Below, in pieces: positions 1 through 19,200 of a stretch of 64,000 nucleotides of DNA. Source of the stretch: Podarcis raffonei (taxonomy: Eukaryota; Chordata; Lepidosauria; Squamata; Lacertidae); assembly GCF_027172205.1 (NCBI RefSeq), contig NC_070607.1, forward strand, positions 67,766,831-67,830,830, given 5' to 3'. How positions within the stretch are numbered: position 1 is the first letter of the stretch; each line of letters begins with the position of its first letter. Below the pieces are notes generated by a model. It was not told the DNA's origin. It ran no database searches and saw only the letters and a list, made by a program, of their open reading frames with translations. The position numbers and the translations under genes are program-made.

Positions 1-7364
<7,364 letters not shown>

Positions 7365-7736
7365 TGTTCTGCAATAATGTAGGGGAAATTTGCATCATTT
7401 AACTTTTCTAATTTCAGCAACTATAAATCCTTTCTGATAATGAATTGCATGTCAGTGTAGTAGTAGCAGAATTTTCAGGTAGCTGTGTAAGTTTTTTAAA
7501 AAAGGATTGTAGCCTGTTTAGACTAGAAATGCTGATCCAGAACCAGTCTCACACTTAGAGATCACTATCAAAACAATTTCTTCATGTCAGAAGCACTCAT
7601 GTTTTACATCAATCAATATTAAATAGGACTGAGATATTAGGTAACGTTTTTGCAACTTGTATATGATCTTGTAGAGATCATTAAACACTAGGCTGAGATC
7701 TATTAGTGGGCAAGGCAGCACAATATTTCAGGAGTA

Positions 7737-7959
7737 CAGTGGTACCTCTGGTTACGAACTTACTCATTCCGGAGGTCCATTCTTAACCTGAGGTACCACT
7801 TTAGCTAATGGGGCCTCCCGCTGCCGCTGCGCCACCAGCATGAGATTTCTGATCTCATCCTGAGGTAAAGTTCTTAACCCAAGGTACTACTTCTGGGTTA
7901 GCAGAGTCTGTATCCCGGAGTGTTTGTAACTGAGGTGTTTGTAACCCAAGGTACTACTG
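7737..7959. mobile_element. Tigger-like non-autonomous element, GGTTAC subtype
   Basis: Begins CAGTGGTACCTCTGGTTACG and ends CCCAAGGTACTACTG, flanked by TA. Contains GTTCTTAACCTGAGGTACCA, the reverse complement of motifs in the other copies. In UBE2T's 5' intron. Confidence 0.75.
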
Positions 7960-8665
7960 TAGTTGGTGAGAGCATGCCTTTTCAATCAACTTATGCTATA
8001 TGGAAAAGGGTGGGCATCAGATTTATAGACTTTACTGGCTTCTGTGGAGGTGTCTTTTAAAGAAGTTAGGCTCCCTCCCACCCTGGTAGGAAAGTAGCAT
8101 TACTACTGGTGGGTATCACTGAGCAGGATTCAACTAAGGAGTCCCATCAGCAGACACCCATGCAAGAACTTCCATATGCACAATGGGGCACCCCCACTTC
8201 CCCCAGCCAATGGGCAGGGTGGGGAAAGAATATAAAATAAAACCAGCCATTTTTAAACACATCACAGTTACTAAAATTATATGCCTGGGTACGCTTTCAT
8301 GAACAAAGAAGGCTTTAGCAAGCACTGGGGGGAGAAAAATACAGGGAAGGAACCTGCCTAATATTAATGTGCAGGGAGTTCTGAAGTGAGGGTGCTGTTG
8401 ACTTGTAAACGTGGGGCAAACGTGATACAGCACTTGTAAAAGTGTGAGTTCTGCAGATCTAAGCAGTGAAGATGGTACACATTGGGGGCGAGGCAGTCCT
8501 TCAAGTAGGTGGAAGTAGACCTTCAGCTCCAGGAGGCAGCCAGGCCCCTTCCTACTGTTTTTAAGGAAGGCTAGAGGGGGGCATTTTGTTAAAAATGGGA
8601 GCCAGTCGGCTCCCATTTAACACTATATATTATATGTATAGAGAGAGAGAGAATGTACAGTGTAT

Positions 8666-8878
8666 CAAAACAAAAAAATTTTTTCCTTCCAGTAGCACCT
8701 TAAAGACCAACTAAGTTAGTTCTTGGTATGAGCTTTCGTGTGCATGCACACTTCTTCAGATGCATGCACACGAAAGCTCATACCAAGAACTAACTTAGTT
8801 GGTCTTTAAGGTGCTACTGGAAGGAAAAAAAATTTTTGTTTTGACTACGGCAGACCAACACGGCTTCCTATCTGTAAC
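8666..8878. mobile_element. Palindromic repeat with 12-bp flanking direct repeats
   Basis: Two arms of about 84 bases (8665-8748 and 8761-8844) are reverse complements with almost no mismatch, around a 12-base spacer (CACTTCTTCAGA). Arm 2 continues into CTACGGCAGACCAACACGG, the end of a common amniote interspersed repeat I recognise by sequence but cannot name with certainty. TGTACAGTGTAT occurs exactly at 8654-8665 and 8879-8890, consistent with a 12-bp target duplication. GA repeats flank both sides. Confidence 0.7.
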
Positions 8879-8896
8879 TGTACAGTGTATGTAGAT

Positions 8897-8898
<2 letters not shown>

Positions 8899-8939
<41 letters not shown>

Positions 8940-9025
8940 TATGCACACACAAACATACAAAGTCTCCCTGGCTTTTGACACTATATATAGATATTGTGTG
9001 TGTGTGTTTGTATATATATAGTGTA

Positions 9026-9059
<34 letters not shown>

Positions 9060-9105
9060 TGTATAGTGTGTGTGTGTGGACACACACACACACACACACA
9101 CACAC
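8899..9105. repeat. Microsatellite cluster (GA)n, (TG)n, (CA)n
   Basis: (GA)n at about 8898-8937, a TA/TG mixture at 8980-9050, then (TG)n at 9038-9078 and (CA)n at 9080-9105. The adjacent TG and CA blocks are complementary and could fold back. Several open frames here are repeat artefacts. Confidence 0.9.
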
Positions 9106-9158
9106 TTTTAATTGTTGTAACCCGCCCTGGGGACCTGAGGGTGCCAGTTAAGATAGCA

Positions 9159-9760
9159 AAATGAAGGTAATAGCAATTATAACACCCAAAATTCGAGCCT
9201 CAGTACATGCAGAGGGAGGGCTATTCCTCCTCCCCTCTCCTCGTGCGAAACTGAAGAGGAAGCGCCAGTGTGAACCGGCTCTCCCCGCCCCGCCTCGGAG
9301 GACTTCCTTAGCCAAGGCGGCCTGCGAGACCCCCGCACGAAACCCACCCGGTGCTTACGAACTCCTCTCGGTTTCTGAAGAAGCGGGACCTTCCGCTGCC
9401 TTTCCCGCCCTTTCAGAATGGATCGGCAGCTGCAGCAAAGCTGGAAGGAAGTAGAGGTTCGGGAGGGGTTTAGAAAAACCCGCTGCCTCAGGTTAGAAGC
9501 ACGAAGGCCCGACATGCTTTGCACGGGCCGCGGCGTGAATGGGCGTTCGAAGTGTCCGTCAAAATGCGACCTACTACGGATTGGCCAGCGAGGGCGGAGG
9601 GCAGAGCGGCTCCAAGCGGGGAAACGACACAATCAGGTTTTCCCGACACTTCGGGCACGAAGTCGAACTGCTCTCTCCGTTCCAGGCTGCTGAGGTTTCG
9701 TTAGCAGCAATCACAGCTGCTTTGAGCGCCTGCGGAAGATATTCTTATTTTTGTTAGGGA
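9159..9760 (-). promoter_or_regulatory. GC-rich island, probable UBE2T promoter and non-coding first exon
   Basis: About 600 bases of GC- and CpG-rich DNA stand out from the AT-rich surroundings, 1.8 kb upstream of the UBE2T coding start. UBE2T needs a non-coding first exon because its ATG exon begins with an acceptor at 7368. A minus-strand donor (C then GTAAGC, at 9359/9358) lies inside the island and could end that exon. Several open frames cross the island on both strands, as expected of GC-rich DNA; none resembles a protein I know. Promoter role is inferred from position and composition. Confidence 0.55.
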
Positions 9761-10618
9761 GGGGCAGCCAACGTTGTTCAGCTTTTTTTTTTAAAGGAAA
9801 TCAGGTGTAAAAATACCCCGTAAATAGGACATTGCGGGGGGCAGGCTTCTGCTGGGGTGGGGGGACAGAACCTTAGATAACCGAGTACTTTCAATGCTTG
9901 TCAATCATTTTTGTGGACCTGGGGGGGGGGCTGCCCCCCCATGCTACACCCATGAAGCCTACCCAGATGTTTTGCAAGTTTGTACGGGTTTAAATTTGTT
10001 TCTAGTATATTCTATTGTGGTTTTAACTTTATGTATGTTTTAAATTATGGTTGCTAAAAAAAATAGTGATAATTCTGATTGCTTTATTTTTTTATTTGTA
10101 AACTGCCTTGGGTTTTTCCTACAATCAAGTGGTATATAAATTTTATGGAACAAAAATAAAATAGATATATTATGAATACTCTGTGCTGATTTTGCAGATA
10201 TTTAAGATTTAATTGTCACAGATTCTCACTTACCCCGTTGCAGAACAACTCATCTATAACCACATATATGTACATCTTGCAGTGCGCGTGCACACACAGA
10301 GAGAGTTTTTAATGTTTTTAAATAAAATCAAATACTGAGAAACACTTGCCAACTTGTTTCAGAACTTCGTTACACCCAATGCAGTAGACTACAGTCCATA
10401 AAAGCTGCCACCAGACAATGCAAAACAGGACTACCATGGTTTCGCTGGGTTTATTACAATCCTTTGACTGTAACATGCATTGCTTCATTGACTTCAAAAT
10501 GTGATAAGCCAGCCCTCCTCATTTTGCTGAGTGGAACCTTGGACCTCTATCACAAAATCCTGCCCTTACCACACCACTGCACCCAACCCACTACGTGTTG
10601 CTGGCTAATAAACCATTT
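9761..10618. other. Intergenic DNA between UBE2T and CRY4 promoters
   Basis: Holds a G-run/C-run block near 9923-9941 and an L2-type 3' tail near 10070-10160 (AAACTGCCTTGGG...GTGGTATATAAATTTTATGG). Nothing else recognised. Confidence 0.4.
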
Positions 10619-11037
10619 CCTGAGAGCTGGACCATAAAGAAGGCTGATCGCCAAAGAATTGATGCTTTTGAATTATGGTGTTGGGAGAGACTCTTGAGAG
10701 TCCCATGGACTGCAAGAAGATCAAACCTCTCCATTCTTAAGGAAATCAGCCCTGAGTGCTCACTGGAAGGACAGATCGTGAAGCTGAGGCTCCAATACTT
10801 TGGCCACCTCATGAGAAGAGAAGACTCCCTGGAAAAAACCCTGATGTTGGGAAAGATGGAGGGCACAAGGAGAAGGGGACGACAGAGGACGAGATGGTTG
10901 GATAGTGTTCTCGAAGCTAACAGCATGAGTTTGACCAAACTGCGGGAGGCAGTAGAAGACAGGAGTGCCTGGCATGCTCTAGTCCATGGGGTCATGAAGA
11001 ATTGGCCACGACTAAACCACTAAACAACAACAACAAA
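10619..11037 (+). mobile_element. BovB (RTE) LINE, 5'-truncated 3' end
   Basis: The frame reads ESWTIKKADRQRIDAFELW, then LRVPWTARRSNLSILKEIS, LQYFGHLMRREDSLEKT and RWLDSVLEANSMSLTKLREA, the characteristic C-terminal end of BovB ORF2. It ends in an (AAC)n-like tail at 11022-11036. Nearly identical to the copies at 30.4 and 33.6 kb, so probably young. Confidence 0.93.
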
Positions 11038-12873
11038 ATGTCTTGAATATATATAGTGGAGGTGTTGTAAGCCCATTTTTGTTCATGTACTCCGGGCAGC
11101 ATCTTTAGCTGACCTGCACACCACAAGAAAAGCATAAGCACATTGGTGCATCTCCATCTGTGTGAGGAGTGCAATGAGGCATTAAATTCACCCCTTTTGC
11201 AAGATAACTATTTCTCATGTACTTTAGAGGACTGAGATTAAAAAGCATATGTATACAGTGTTATGTGCCCAGGGCAGACTGAAAAAGAAATCTTCATAAA
11301 GTATGCCCCGCCCCCTACAAATTACAATTACAGTTTTGCACCCCACACTATCCTTTAATCATTACATAATCAAGCCCTGTTCAATAGCAGAGATCATGCC
11401 CTTAAACTCTTTATGGCAGATTAAAAAATGCCAGTAACTTGGATGTGTAAGAGGTCAACATGTTTTAAAGGAGAATTTCATTATTGGGCAATTTATATTA
11501 CAGCATGCTTCTATGTAATTTGATAATATTCAATGGCACTAAGATAAGTAAGTATACACTGATTGTAATCTAATGGCATAATCCTACACATGTTTATTCA
11601 GAAGGAACTCCGATTAAGTTCAGTGAGTTTCAGGTAAGGAGCTATATGATGTCAGTCTTGGTTATGCAAGTTAAAACTCTACTTAAGAACCTTATAAAGC
11701 AGCATTCAATTGTATGCTGCACATATTTATTTCATAAAATATTATATATCACTTGGTTGTAAAAACCTCAGAAAGAATAAAACAATAAAATTATCAGTAA
11801 AAAGAGTTACATTCAAAAATAATTAAAAACAATGACTTCACTGCCTCTGCTGCAAAACCTAATGCACCACTGGCCTGAACCCTTTTCACTTTGAATAATT
11901 TTAACCAAGTATTTATCAAAACTTTAATAAAATATTAACCACCACCACCCCAAAAAAAACCCAGGCATTTAGCATGTAATTAAGGGTTGTATCCAACTGT
12001 GTTCTACTCAGTGGGCCTACTTTGAGTAGGAATAGCAATGGCTACAATGCTAGGTTTCATTTTATTTTGCCTATAGAATCTGCATAGCTCCTTAAACCAG
12101 ATGCCTATCACATGCCGGTACTCTTTTAAGTGGGCATTAGTCAGCTGCAGCTTTTGCCAGGAGGAAGGAGAAGGGATTTAGAGTGACCTACATTCTGCCC
12201 ATAGTGACCTAGTTATTGTATTGTGTGTGAGGCAAGCACATACAGAAGCTTCCAGGTGTCACATAAATGCCAGTCAAATTCCTGTGAACAGCTTTGAACT
12301 GTGTGACAGGATATGATCCTGGGATTCCCAGCAGGAGTCAAAAGACCTCAACAGAAAAAGGTAAGCACTACATGGTGCATTTGGGGTTCAATTCTTAAGC
12401 CAATTAACCAGTCCAGTTTTTTTGCAGTGGAATTGCTTCAGAGTTTGTTAATTGAAGATTGTGCCTGTGAAGATGATTCCAAGTGAACTGGGAGAACAGG
12501 CCTAAGACATTTGCAACATTTTGGGAGGATTTAGTCCTGATCCTCCTGATTCCACTTACAGTGTGTCAGAAGAGACAGAGGCACAGTGTCATCGCCTTCC
12601 CTTCCAGGGCACTTCTTTGATTTGGATCACAAAAAAATATGAGTTCTGAATCTTGAGAGAGATTTGGGAAGCATTATAATTCAGCATGTTAATGATTACC
12701 ATGTACATAAAAGATATACAGATGTGATTTTTAAATATGAAATGGTACTAGCGGGCTGTAAGAAATATGCATATTTCCACATTAATATTGTGAAATTTAT
12801 TTCCTCCCCACACACAACTCCATACTTTGTTACCAAGATATTTGCTTACTTAGCATGGGTAGTATTTAAAGTA
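11038..12873. other. Intergenic DNA, no gene seen
   Basis: AT-rich sequence between UBE2T and CRY4. A possible worn LINE-tail fragment lies near 11720-11830. No convincing open frame or RNA gene found. Confidence 0.4.
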
Positions 12874-13115
12874 CAGTGGTACCTCGGGTTACATACGCTT
12901 CAGGTTACATACGCTTCAGGTTATAGACTCCACTAACCCAGAAATATTACCTCAGGTTAAGAACTTTGCTTCAGGATGAGAACAGAAATCGGGCTCTGGC
13001 GGCGCGGCGGCAGCAGGAGGCCCCATTAGCTAAAGTGGTGCTTCAGGTTAAGAACAGTTTCAGGTTAAGTATGGACCTCCGGAACAAATTAAGTACTTAA
13101 CCCGAGGTACCACTG
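12874..13115. mobile_element. Tigger-like non-autonomous element, GGTTAC subtype
   Basis: Ends CAGTGGTACCTCGGGTTA and TAACCCGAGGTACCACTG are perfect 18-base inverted repeats between TA dinucleotides. The core contains GGCGGCGCGGCGGCAGCAGG. One of the best-preserved copies in the window. Confidence 0.85.
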
Positions 13116-13204
13116 TATATTCTCCGGTATATAAGATTTGACATTTTATAGCCCTCTACATTCACTTATCTTGGTCCAATAAATATTAATCCTGTTCACC
13201 TAGG

Positions 13205-13330
13205 GCAGGGCTAGGGAACCAGATGTTCTTGCACTCCCAACATCAGCCCCAGCCAGTGTGGCCAAATAGGAATTGTAAACCAACAGCATCTAGAGACTAA
13301 AAGATCACAGTTCCCCCAGCCCTGGCATAT
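13205..13330. mobile_element. hAT-like palindromic short element (worn)
   Basis: Starts CAGGGCTAGGGAACCAGATG and ends CCCCCAGCCCTGGC, resembling the common squamate element with ends like GGGGAACCTGTGGCCCTCCAG. Related copies lie near 19.35, 42.27 and 48.89 kb. Family name is from memory. Confidence 0.5.
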
Positions 13331-13848
13331 GGATGTTGGATAGTCAGTTTTGACTATCAGGAGTATGAAGCCACCTGTTTTCTGTAAAGGACCTTGGTTT
13401 TAACGATGGCATTCGACCTGATCATTTTCCTGTTGCGATATCTGACAGCATGGCAAGCTAGAAATGTATGACGTAAATAGATGTGTATGGGATGCCTCCA
13501 CCTTTGCGTTCTGATAGGTCTCAAGTGCCTACACAAAGCTGTATAAACGTGCAGAAAGTAACACAACCTCGCTGCCTCTCCACATTGCCCCTGGTGAACT
13601 TCTGCCTGTTAGCAGCAGAGGAGACAAAAAGGTGTCAGCAGCACTTCCCAGACTGGTCTACACCCGGTCACACAACCAACCCAAGTCTGGACACGCTTCC
13701 TCAGAAGAAGCAAGGTCTGACTGAGAGCAGTGTGACTGACACCAGGCTCGGGGATTTATTACCCCGACAGTCGGTTTCCCGTTTTGCAGCGGGGTTTCCT
13801 TCCCACATCACTGCTGCTGCTGCTGCTGCCTGCTTAGGGCTGCAGCAC

Positions 13849-13900
<52 letters not shown>

Positions 13901-13975
13901 CCGCCACTCTGGGCGGCTTCCAACCAAATATTAAAATGCAGTAATACATCAAACATTAAAAGCTTCCCTAAACAG
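13849..13975 (-). repeat. (ATT)n microsatellite with short L2 3' tail
   Basis: (ATT)n at 13849-13898 followed by CCCGCCACTCTGGGCGGC and an L2 end ending near AAGCTTCCCTAAACAG; the same join is seen at 5.4 kb. The poly-Tyr/poly-Ile frames here are artefacts. Confidence 0.75.
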
Positions 13976-13984
13976 ACCCAGACC

Positions 13985-14580
13985 AGACCCGAGTCGGCTC
14001 CCGGTCTTCTTGCAAACACAACCCCACGCATCTCAAGGCAAAAGCGACTGCCGAAACACCGCCCCGCCCTCCCTGAGCTCCTCCGCCACCGCTTTGGAGG
14101 AGCCGCTACCGGAAAGAGGAAGGTCTGGTGCTGAGGCTGCCCGGAAGGCCCCTTGCGCCGCTGCAGAGAGAGAGAGACAGGTAACCCCGCGTCCCCAGCA
14201 GCCCCTTGCCCGCCTCTCGAGAGTGGGGTGGGAACGGGACGCCCCTTTCCTCCGTCTTGCTACCGAGCCCCTCCTTCCCCCTGGCGCTCCTGGCAAGGCC
14301 TGGGAGGGTTCCCCCTTTCCCCGTCGCGGTGGGGGCTCTCCTCTCTGCCCCCGAAGCCCAAACTCCGCGTCTGGACGCCGAATGCGTCTCTGCATGCAAC
14401 GTGATTCCCGTCCCTCTTCCTGCATAGACAAAAAGCAAACTGCATCGACGGCGGATTTGATAATCTCCGAGGTCAGTCAGGGAGAGTGAACGCAACCCCT
14501 TTTTCCTCCCTCGAGGTCGCCCTGAAGAAACTCCATCCTCTGAAGCGAGAATTTGCAAGAGGATGAAAGTCGCCACTGGT
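13985..14580 (+). promoter_or_regulatory. GC-rich island, probable CRY4 promoter and 5' untranslated exon
   Basis: A CpG-rich block about 1.7 kb before the CRY4 coding start. A plus-strand donor follows a GA-rich stretch (ACAG then GTAACC at 14181). A good acceptor after a pyrimidine tract at 16129-16151 would join a 5' untranslated exon to the start-codon exon, which would then begin near 16152. Long frames on both strands here are composition artefacts. Inferred; no transcript evidence. Confidence 0.5.
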
Positions 14581-15449
14581 TAGGGAGACGGGCGATAAAA
14601 AGGAATGGGCATCTGCACCTTGGACAGGTGTGTAGAAGATGCAAGCTGCATCAGCACCATAGTGAGTATACCTGCTGAAATTCCCTCTTCTAACTATTGG
14701 AGGTGCAAGAGCTCTGGTCTCTTTTTTTGCACCTGGTCTCTCTGATCTGAGGGCAGAAATTTATCCTGCTGGATAAATGTTGCTAATGTCGATTACAGCT
14801 TTTTATTTTAACATATAATGCATGCCAATGCATGTGTTCGTTGAGCTATGGCCAAGGATAGAATAATGACCAGGAACAACCAGATTTTGGATTCTGTGCT
14901 GGAAAGCTGCATTCTGAATTCACCATAAATTTATGCCAGTGCAGACTTCAAAACCAATATATCTGCAATCACATTGATTTCTACCACCTACATGCTTGGG
15001 ATTGGACTGAGCCTGGAGAGTCTAAAAGTATAGTACAGTAAGCAACAAATAGAGTGTATGTGTTGTGAATGTTTTCTGTCAGGGTGCAGATACCATCTTT
15101 TTGAAAATTATTTTTGAAAGCTGCTTTTCCAAATTTCCAGCTGCACCTAAGTAGGTATTCTTTCCATTCTGAGGAGTCTGCTTGGCTTCCTGCGACCTAG
15201 ATGCCATTGTGCTAATAACCCCAATCTGTCTTCCTGTTCTTTAGCTCCTCTGCTGTTTACTGCAATATGCAGATATTGATAAAGTGAATAGAAGATTTAC
15301 TCCCTCATAACACTAGGACATGGGACATCCAAGTTAGTTACCTGAACTGGGGTGAGGGAACCTGATCTTCCTTCTGTTGGTTCCTTCTTTCGTAACTATT
15401 TGCTGGCATGTAGATCACTTCCTTTTAGGCTTTACTACTTCCTCCTCCT

Positions 15450-15935
15450 TCAGCCAGGCTTTCTTTCTTTTTAAAAAATTAAAAAATATATATTCACCAA
15501 GCTAGAAAGACACATACAACAAAAACCATAATAACAATAATAACACAAATTTAGATACAGTAATATCCCTATGCCTACTCCTTGTTTATCACCACTCTCT
15601 CCCCCCTCTATTTCCCACTGTTATCCGCCTTGTCACTTAGATATTTGTTCCAAATTTCTTTGTATTTATCCATTCTTATTTGGCGTCGACAAGCAGTTCT
15701 TTCGTATGTAGCTAATCTGTAGTTCTTTCGTATGTAGCTAATCTGTCCATATTATCAATCCATATGCTCAGTGAAATCTTTTTGTGACTCTTCCAATTCA
15801 TCAAAACAAGCTTTTTTTGCTTCTAATATAGCGTGCGATGTAACCACTTTTTTTGGCCACTTTTTTTTTCTTCCAAATTTCCAGAATATACTTTAGAATT
15901 AAATTCAGTTCCCCTAAATAACAATTTCAGGCTTT
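15450..15935 (-). mobile_element. Worn L1-like LINE fragment
   Basis: A-rich start (minus-strand T-rich) and phrases such as TTTGTATTTATCCATTCTTA that recur in similar form at 31.7 kb in the L1-like region. A 26-base direct duplication (TAGTTCTTTCGTATGTAGCT then AATCTG) occurs twice at about 15689-15741. No frame left. Confidence 0.4.
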
Positions 15936-16202
15936 CTTTCTATTTTGACACAGTGTTGGGACCTGTTTTGTTTAACATCGTGTCTCCATAGTGGACACGT
16001 GAGCTTGTGCTTAGGATGGATTTGTTTTCCAAGAGTTAATAATAAAACTTAATTTTTATATTCTTTAAACTAGCAGCCTTACCAGACTATTTCTGTATAC
16101 CACTGCAATATATACCAAACCCTGACTTCTTTTCTTCCCCCATTATTGTAGATCTGAATTCTCCCCACATTTCTTCCTTCACGTGTGAAATAAATATCCA
16201 AC

Positions 16203-19200
16203 ATGCCTCATCGGACTATTCATCTTTTTCGGAAGGGTCTCCGGCTACATGACAACCCCACTTTGCTAGCTGCACTGAAGTCTTCCGAAATCGTATATCC
16301 AGTTTACCTATTGGATAGAAATTTTTTGACATCTGCAACTAGGATGGGAACTAAACGTTGGCATTTTCTCCTGCAGACTCTGGAAGATCTCCAGACAAAC
16401 TTAAAGAAATTGAACTCTTGCTTATGGATTATTCAAGGGGAGTACGAGGCTGTATTGCGGGAACATGTTCAAAAGTGGAATATTACCCAAGTGACTTTCG
16501 ATGACGAGATTGAACCATATTACAAGGAAATGGAGAAGACTATCCAAGTTATGGGGAAAGAAATGAGTTTTGAAGTATTTTCTTTGGTGGGGCACACTTT
16601 GTATGACGTCAGACGGTACGGAGCTGACCAAGGGGAAGAAAGCTTATCTCCTGGGGGGCCATTGGTGGTTTTACAGTATAACAAATGTGCAAACCTAGCT
16701 TGTGTTCTGCAAGCATAGATATGTTTCTGTTGCTGATGCAGATCTTCACTCCTTTCTGCTGCAGAACTGGCCAGTATTATGAGCGCAGACATTAAAATGA
16801 AGAGTTTAGGCTGCAGAGCTAAACACATTAGGGAATAAACATCGCTGAACAAAGTTTTACAGAAAATTTAGTTCCTCTACTGTGACCCAAGTTCCATCCT
16901 TTTGCAGGCGGTTTCTGTTCATAGTGTAATCATCTTGTGTTATACAGGATTGTGGAACTAAATGGAGGGACACCACCATTGACGTACAAAAGGTTTCTTC
17001 AAATACTAACAGTGCTTGGAGATCCCGAGGTGCCTGTGCAAGACATTACAGCTGAGAATTCACAGTAAGGAATAATTGTACCACCAGAACATAGAAATTT
17101 TACTCTAGGAATAGCTGGCTCACTGTAAAATGATTTTATTTATTTAAGACCATTTATATACCACCTATTCAAGCTAAAGTGGTTTACAAAAGACAATCTA
17201 AAATAATTTTGCAATAAGTATTTTTTGCCAAGCAAAAAAGTTTGATCCATGTGACTTATGAAAAGATTAATGTATCCTTGTTTTCATAATGTCCAAATTG
17301 AGAGTCAAATTACTTTTGGTTTTGTTACATAATTATCTTCTGGGATATTGTGGTAGTGCTTTAGTAAACTGTCCACTTGTGATAATCACATTTGAAAACC
17401 AGTGTTGGGGCTCTGAACAGGTTTTATGAACATTTCAGAATTTGAAAAATCTGCCTTGCGCTGAAATACCGGTACTTGAATTTGAAATCTATCCATACAA
17501 TGGATTTGATTATGACTGATATATTGGGATCTCAAACGGCCAGACAGTCTCAGTATACTGGCATGTTTTGAAATATTTTTTTTTTTTTGGTAAGCATTAC
17601 TTAGCACAATACCAGCTGTCGATCTCATGAATACAGAGATGTACAAAAACTATGAACTGAGGCTATGAATTGATGGTCATCTTACAACTTATTTTAATTA
17701 CCAAGGCTTTCCAATTGACCCATGGGAACTGTACTTTAATTATTTACAGCACAATAATAATTTTTAAAAATCCTTCTCTCCTCCCCACTAGGGTTGTGGG
17801 TGCGGAAATCCTGTTAGCTCATCTCAGGACACTAATTTGCATGACCACTGCAATGTTTCCTAGAAACATAGCATGATATGTTGGGCCTGACTGTGCAAAG
17901 ATAGGAAGGCAAGGGAGGCAGCTATTCCAGTCTATTATGTTTCTTCCTTTTCTGTTGGCTTTAGGACATGGGTGGTTTCCAGTGGTGATAACAAGCAACA
18001 CTTTCTGCTGCATTCACTTGTTCTGTGATAAAACAAGCTGATTGTGTTTGTTTGCCTCATTATAGTATAACATTTGGTTTTCAAAATAAATCTCTTTATT
18101 TCCTTCTTAGAAAACTCAGTCCTCTCCCTGAAGTGGGTCTGGCCGAGTGTTACAGGGTGCCTCTCCCTGAGGACCTTGGGTTTTCCAAAGAGTACAAGTC
18201 ATCTTGGAGAGGAGGGGAAACTAATGGGCTCCAGCGACTTGAAGAGCACCTGAAAAACCAGGTCAGTCTTAATTCAAGGTATATCTCATGTTGTTTGTGA
18301 GAAGATTATCAGCAGTCTTTCTGATCACCTTTGCAAGAGCAATCTAAATGCAAGCCACTTACCGTCTCCTAAAGAATTCATATCTGAAGTCATCTAGAAA
18401 GTCCCACAGGTTTTTGTTTCCTTTTTAAAAATCGCCTTCCAATATTTATCTTTATTCTGCATATCATGGGTCACCAGTGCGGCACCAGTGCATGGGTGCA
18501 ATAGTGCTCTTGAGGTCTCTTAACAACTACCACTCTGACCACTATATTATGCTGGCTCAGGTTTGTCACAGTACACAAAACACAACAGACTGAGTGATAA
18601 TAACTCTGAACATTTTACTGGTTATTTCCTATTGTAAAGGTCTAGCCCAGTATGTGCAGCATATATAGTTCATATGTACGGTGTATAACCTATGAGGCTA
18701 ATTCCAATATTAATACATTTCTTCTTTTCTTTTCTTATCTTTTCTTACTGCTTCTTCTTGTAAGTTCCTGTATAACACAATTCTTAGGTGAGAATAGAAA
18801 AGTCCCCAAGGTATCGAGATCAACACAGCTGATGTAGACTGCTGGCACAAGTACTGAGAATCGTTCATGTACAATTACTTATGTACCTGTTATACACATT
18901 GACGATCTAATATCAGCTGAGGAAGCCCTTTGGGGTGAAATGGGAGATATCCGGAAACCTTGTTCTGCTCGAGTTAGCAGTTTGCACCAGCTTGCCTGTG
19001 TCAGCAGTCTACATCAGCTGTGTTGTTTTCGATACCTTGGGGACTTTTCTATTCTCACCTAAGGATTGTGTTATACAGGAACTTAAAAGAAGAAGCAGAA
19101 AGAAAAGAAGAAATGTATGAATATTGGAATTAGCCTCATAGGTTATACACCGTACATATGAACTGTATATGTTGCACATACTGGGCTAGACCTTTACGAT

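Noticed and set aside
8134-8616. 160-codon minus-strand frame in the UBE2T 5' intron
   Set aside because: No splice context, no recognised domain, and no similarity to a protein I know.
8868-9105. Frames rich in CVCV and SLSL
   Set aside because: Translations of (TG)n, (CA)n and (GA)n microsatellites.
9161-9757. Several overlapping frames of 60-151 codons on both strands
   Set aside because: GC-rich island with few stop codons; frames overlap in both directions and resemble no protein.
14010-14576. Frames of up to 159 codons on both strands upstream of CRY4
   Set aside because: Same composition effect in a CpG-rich promoter; low-complexity Pro/Arg/Gly content and no homology.
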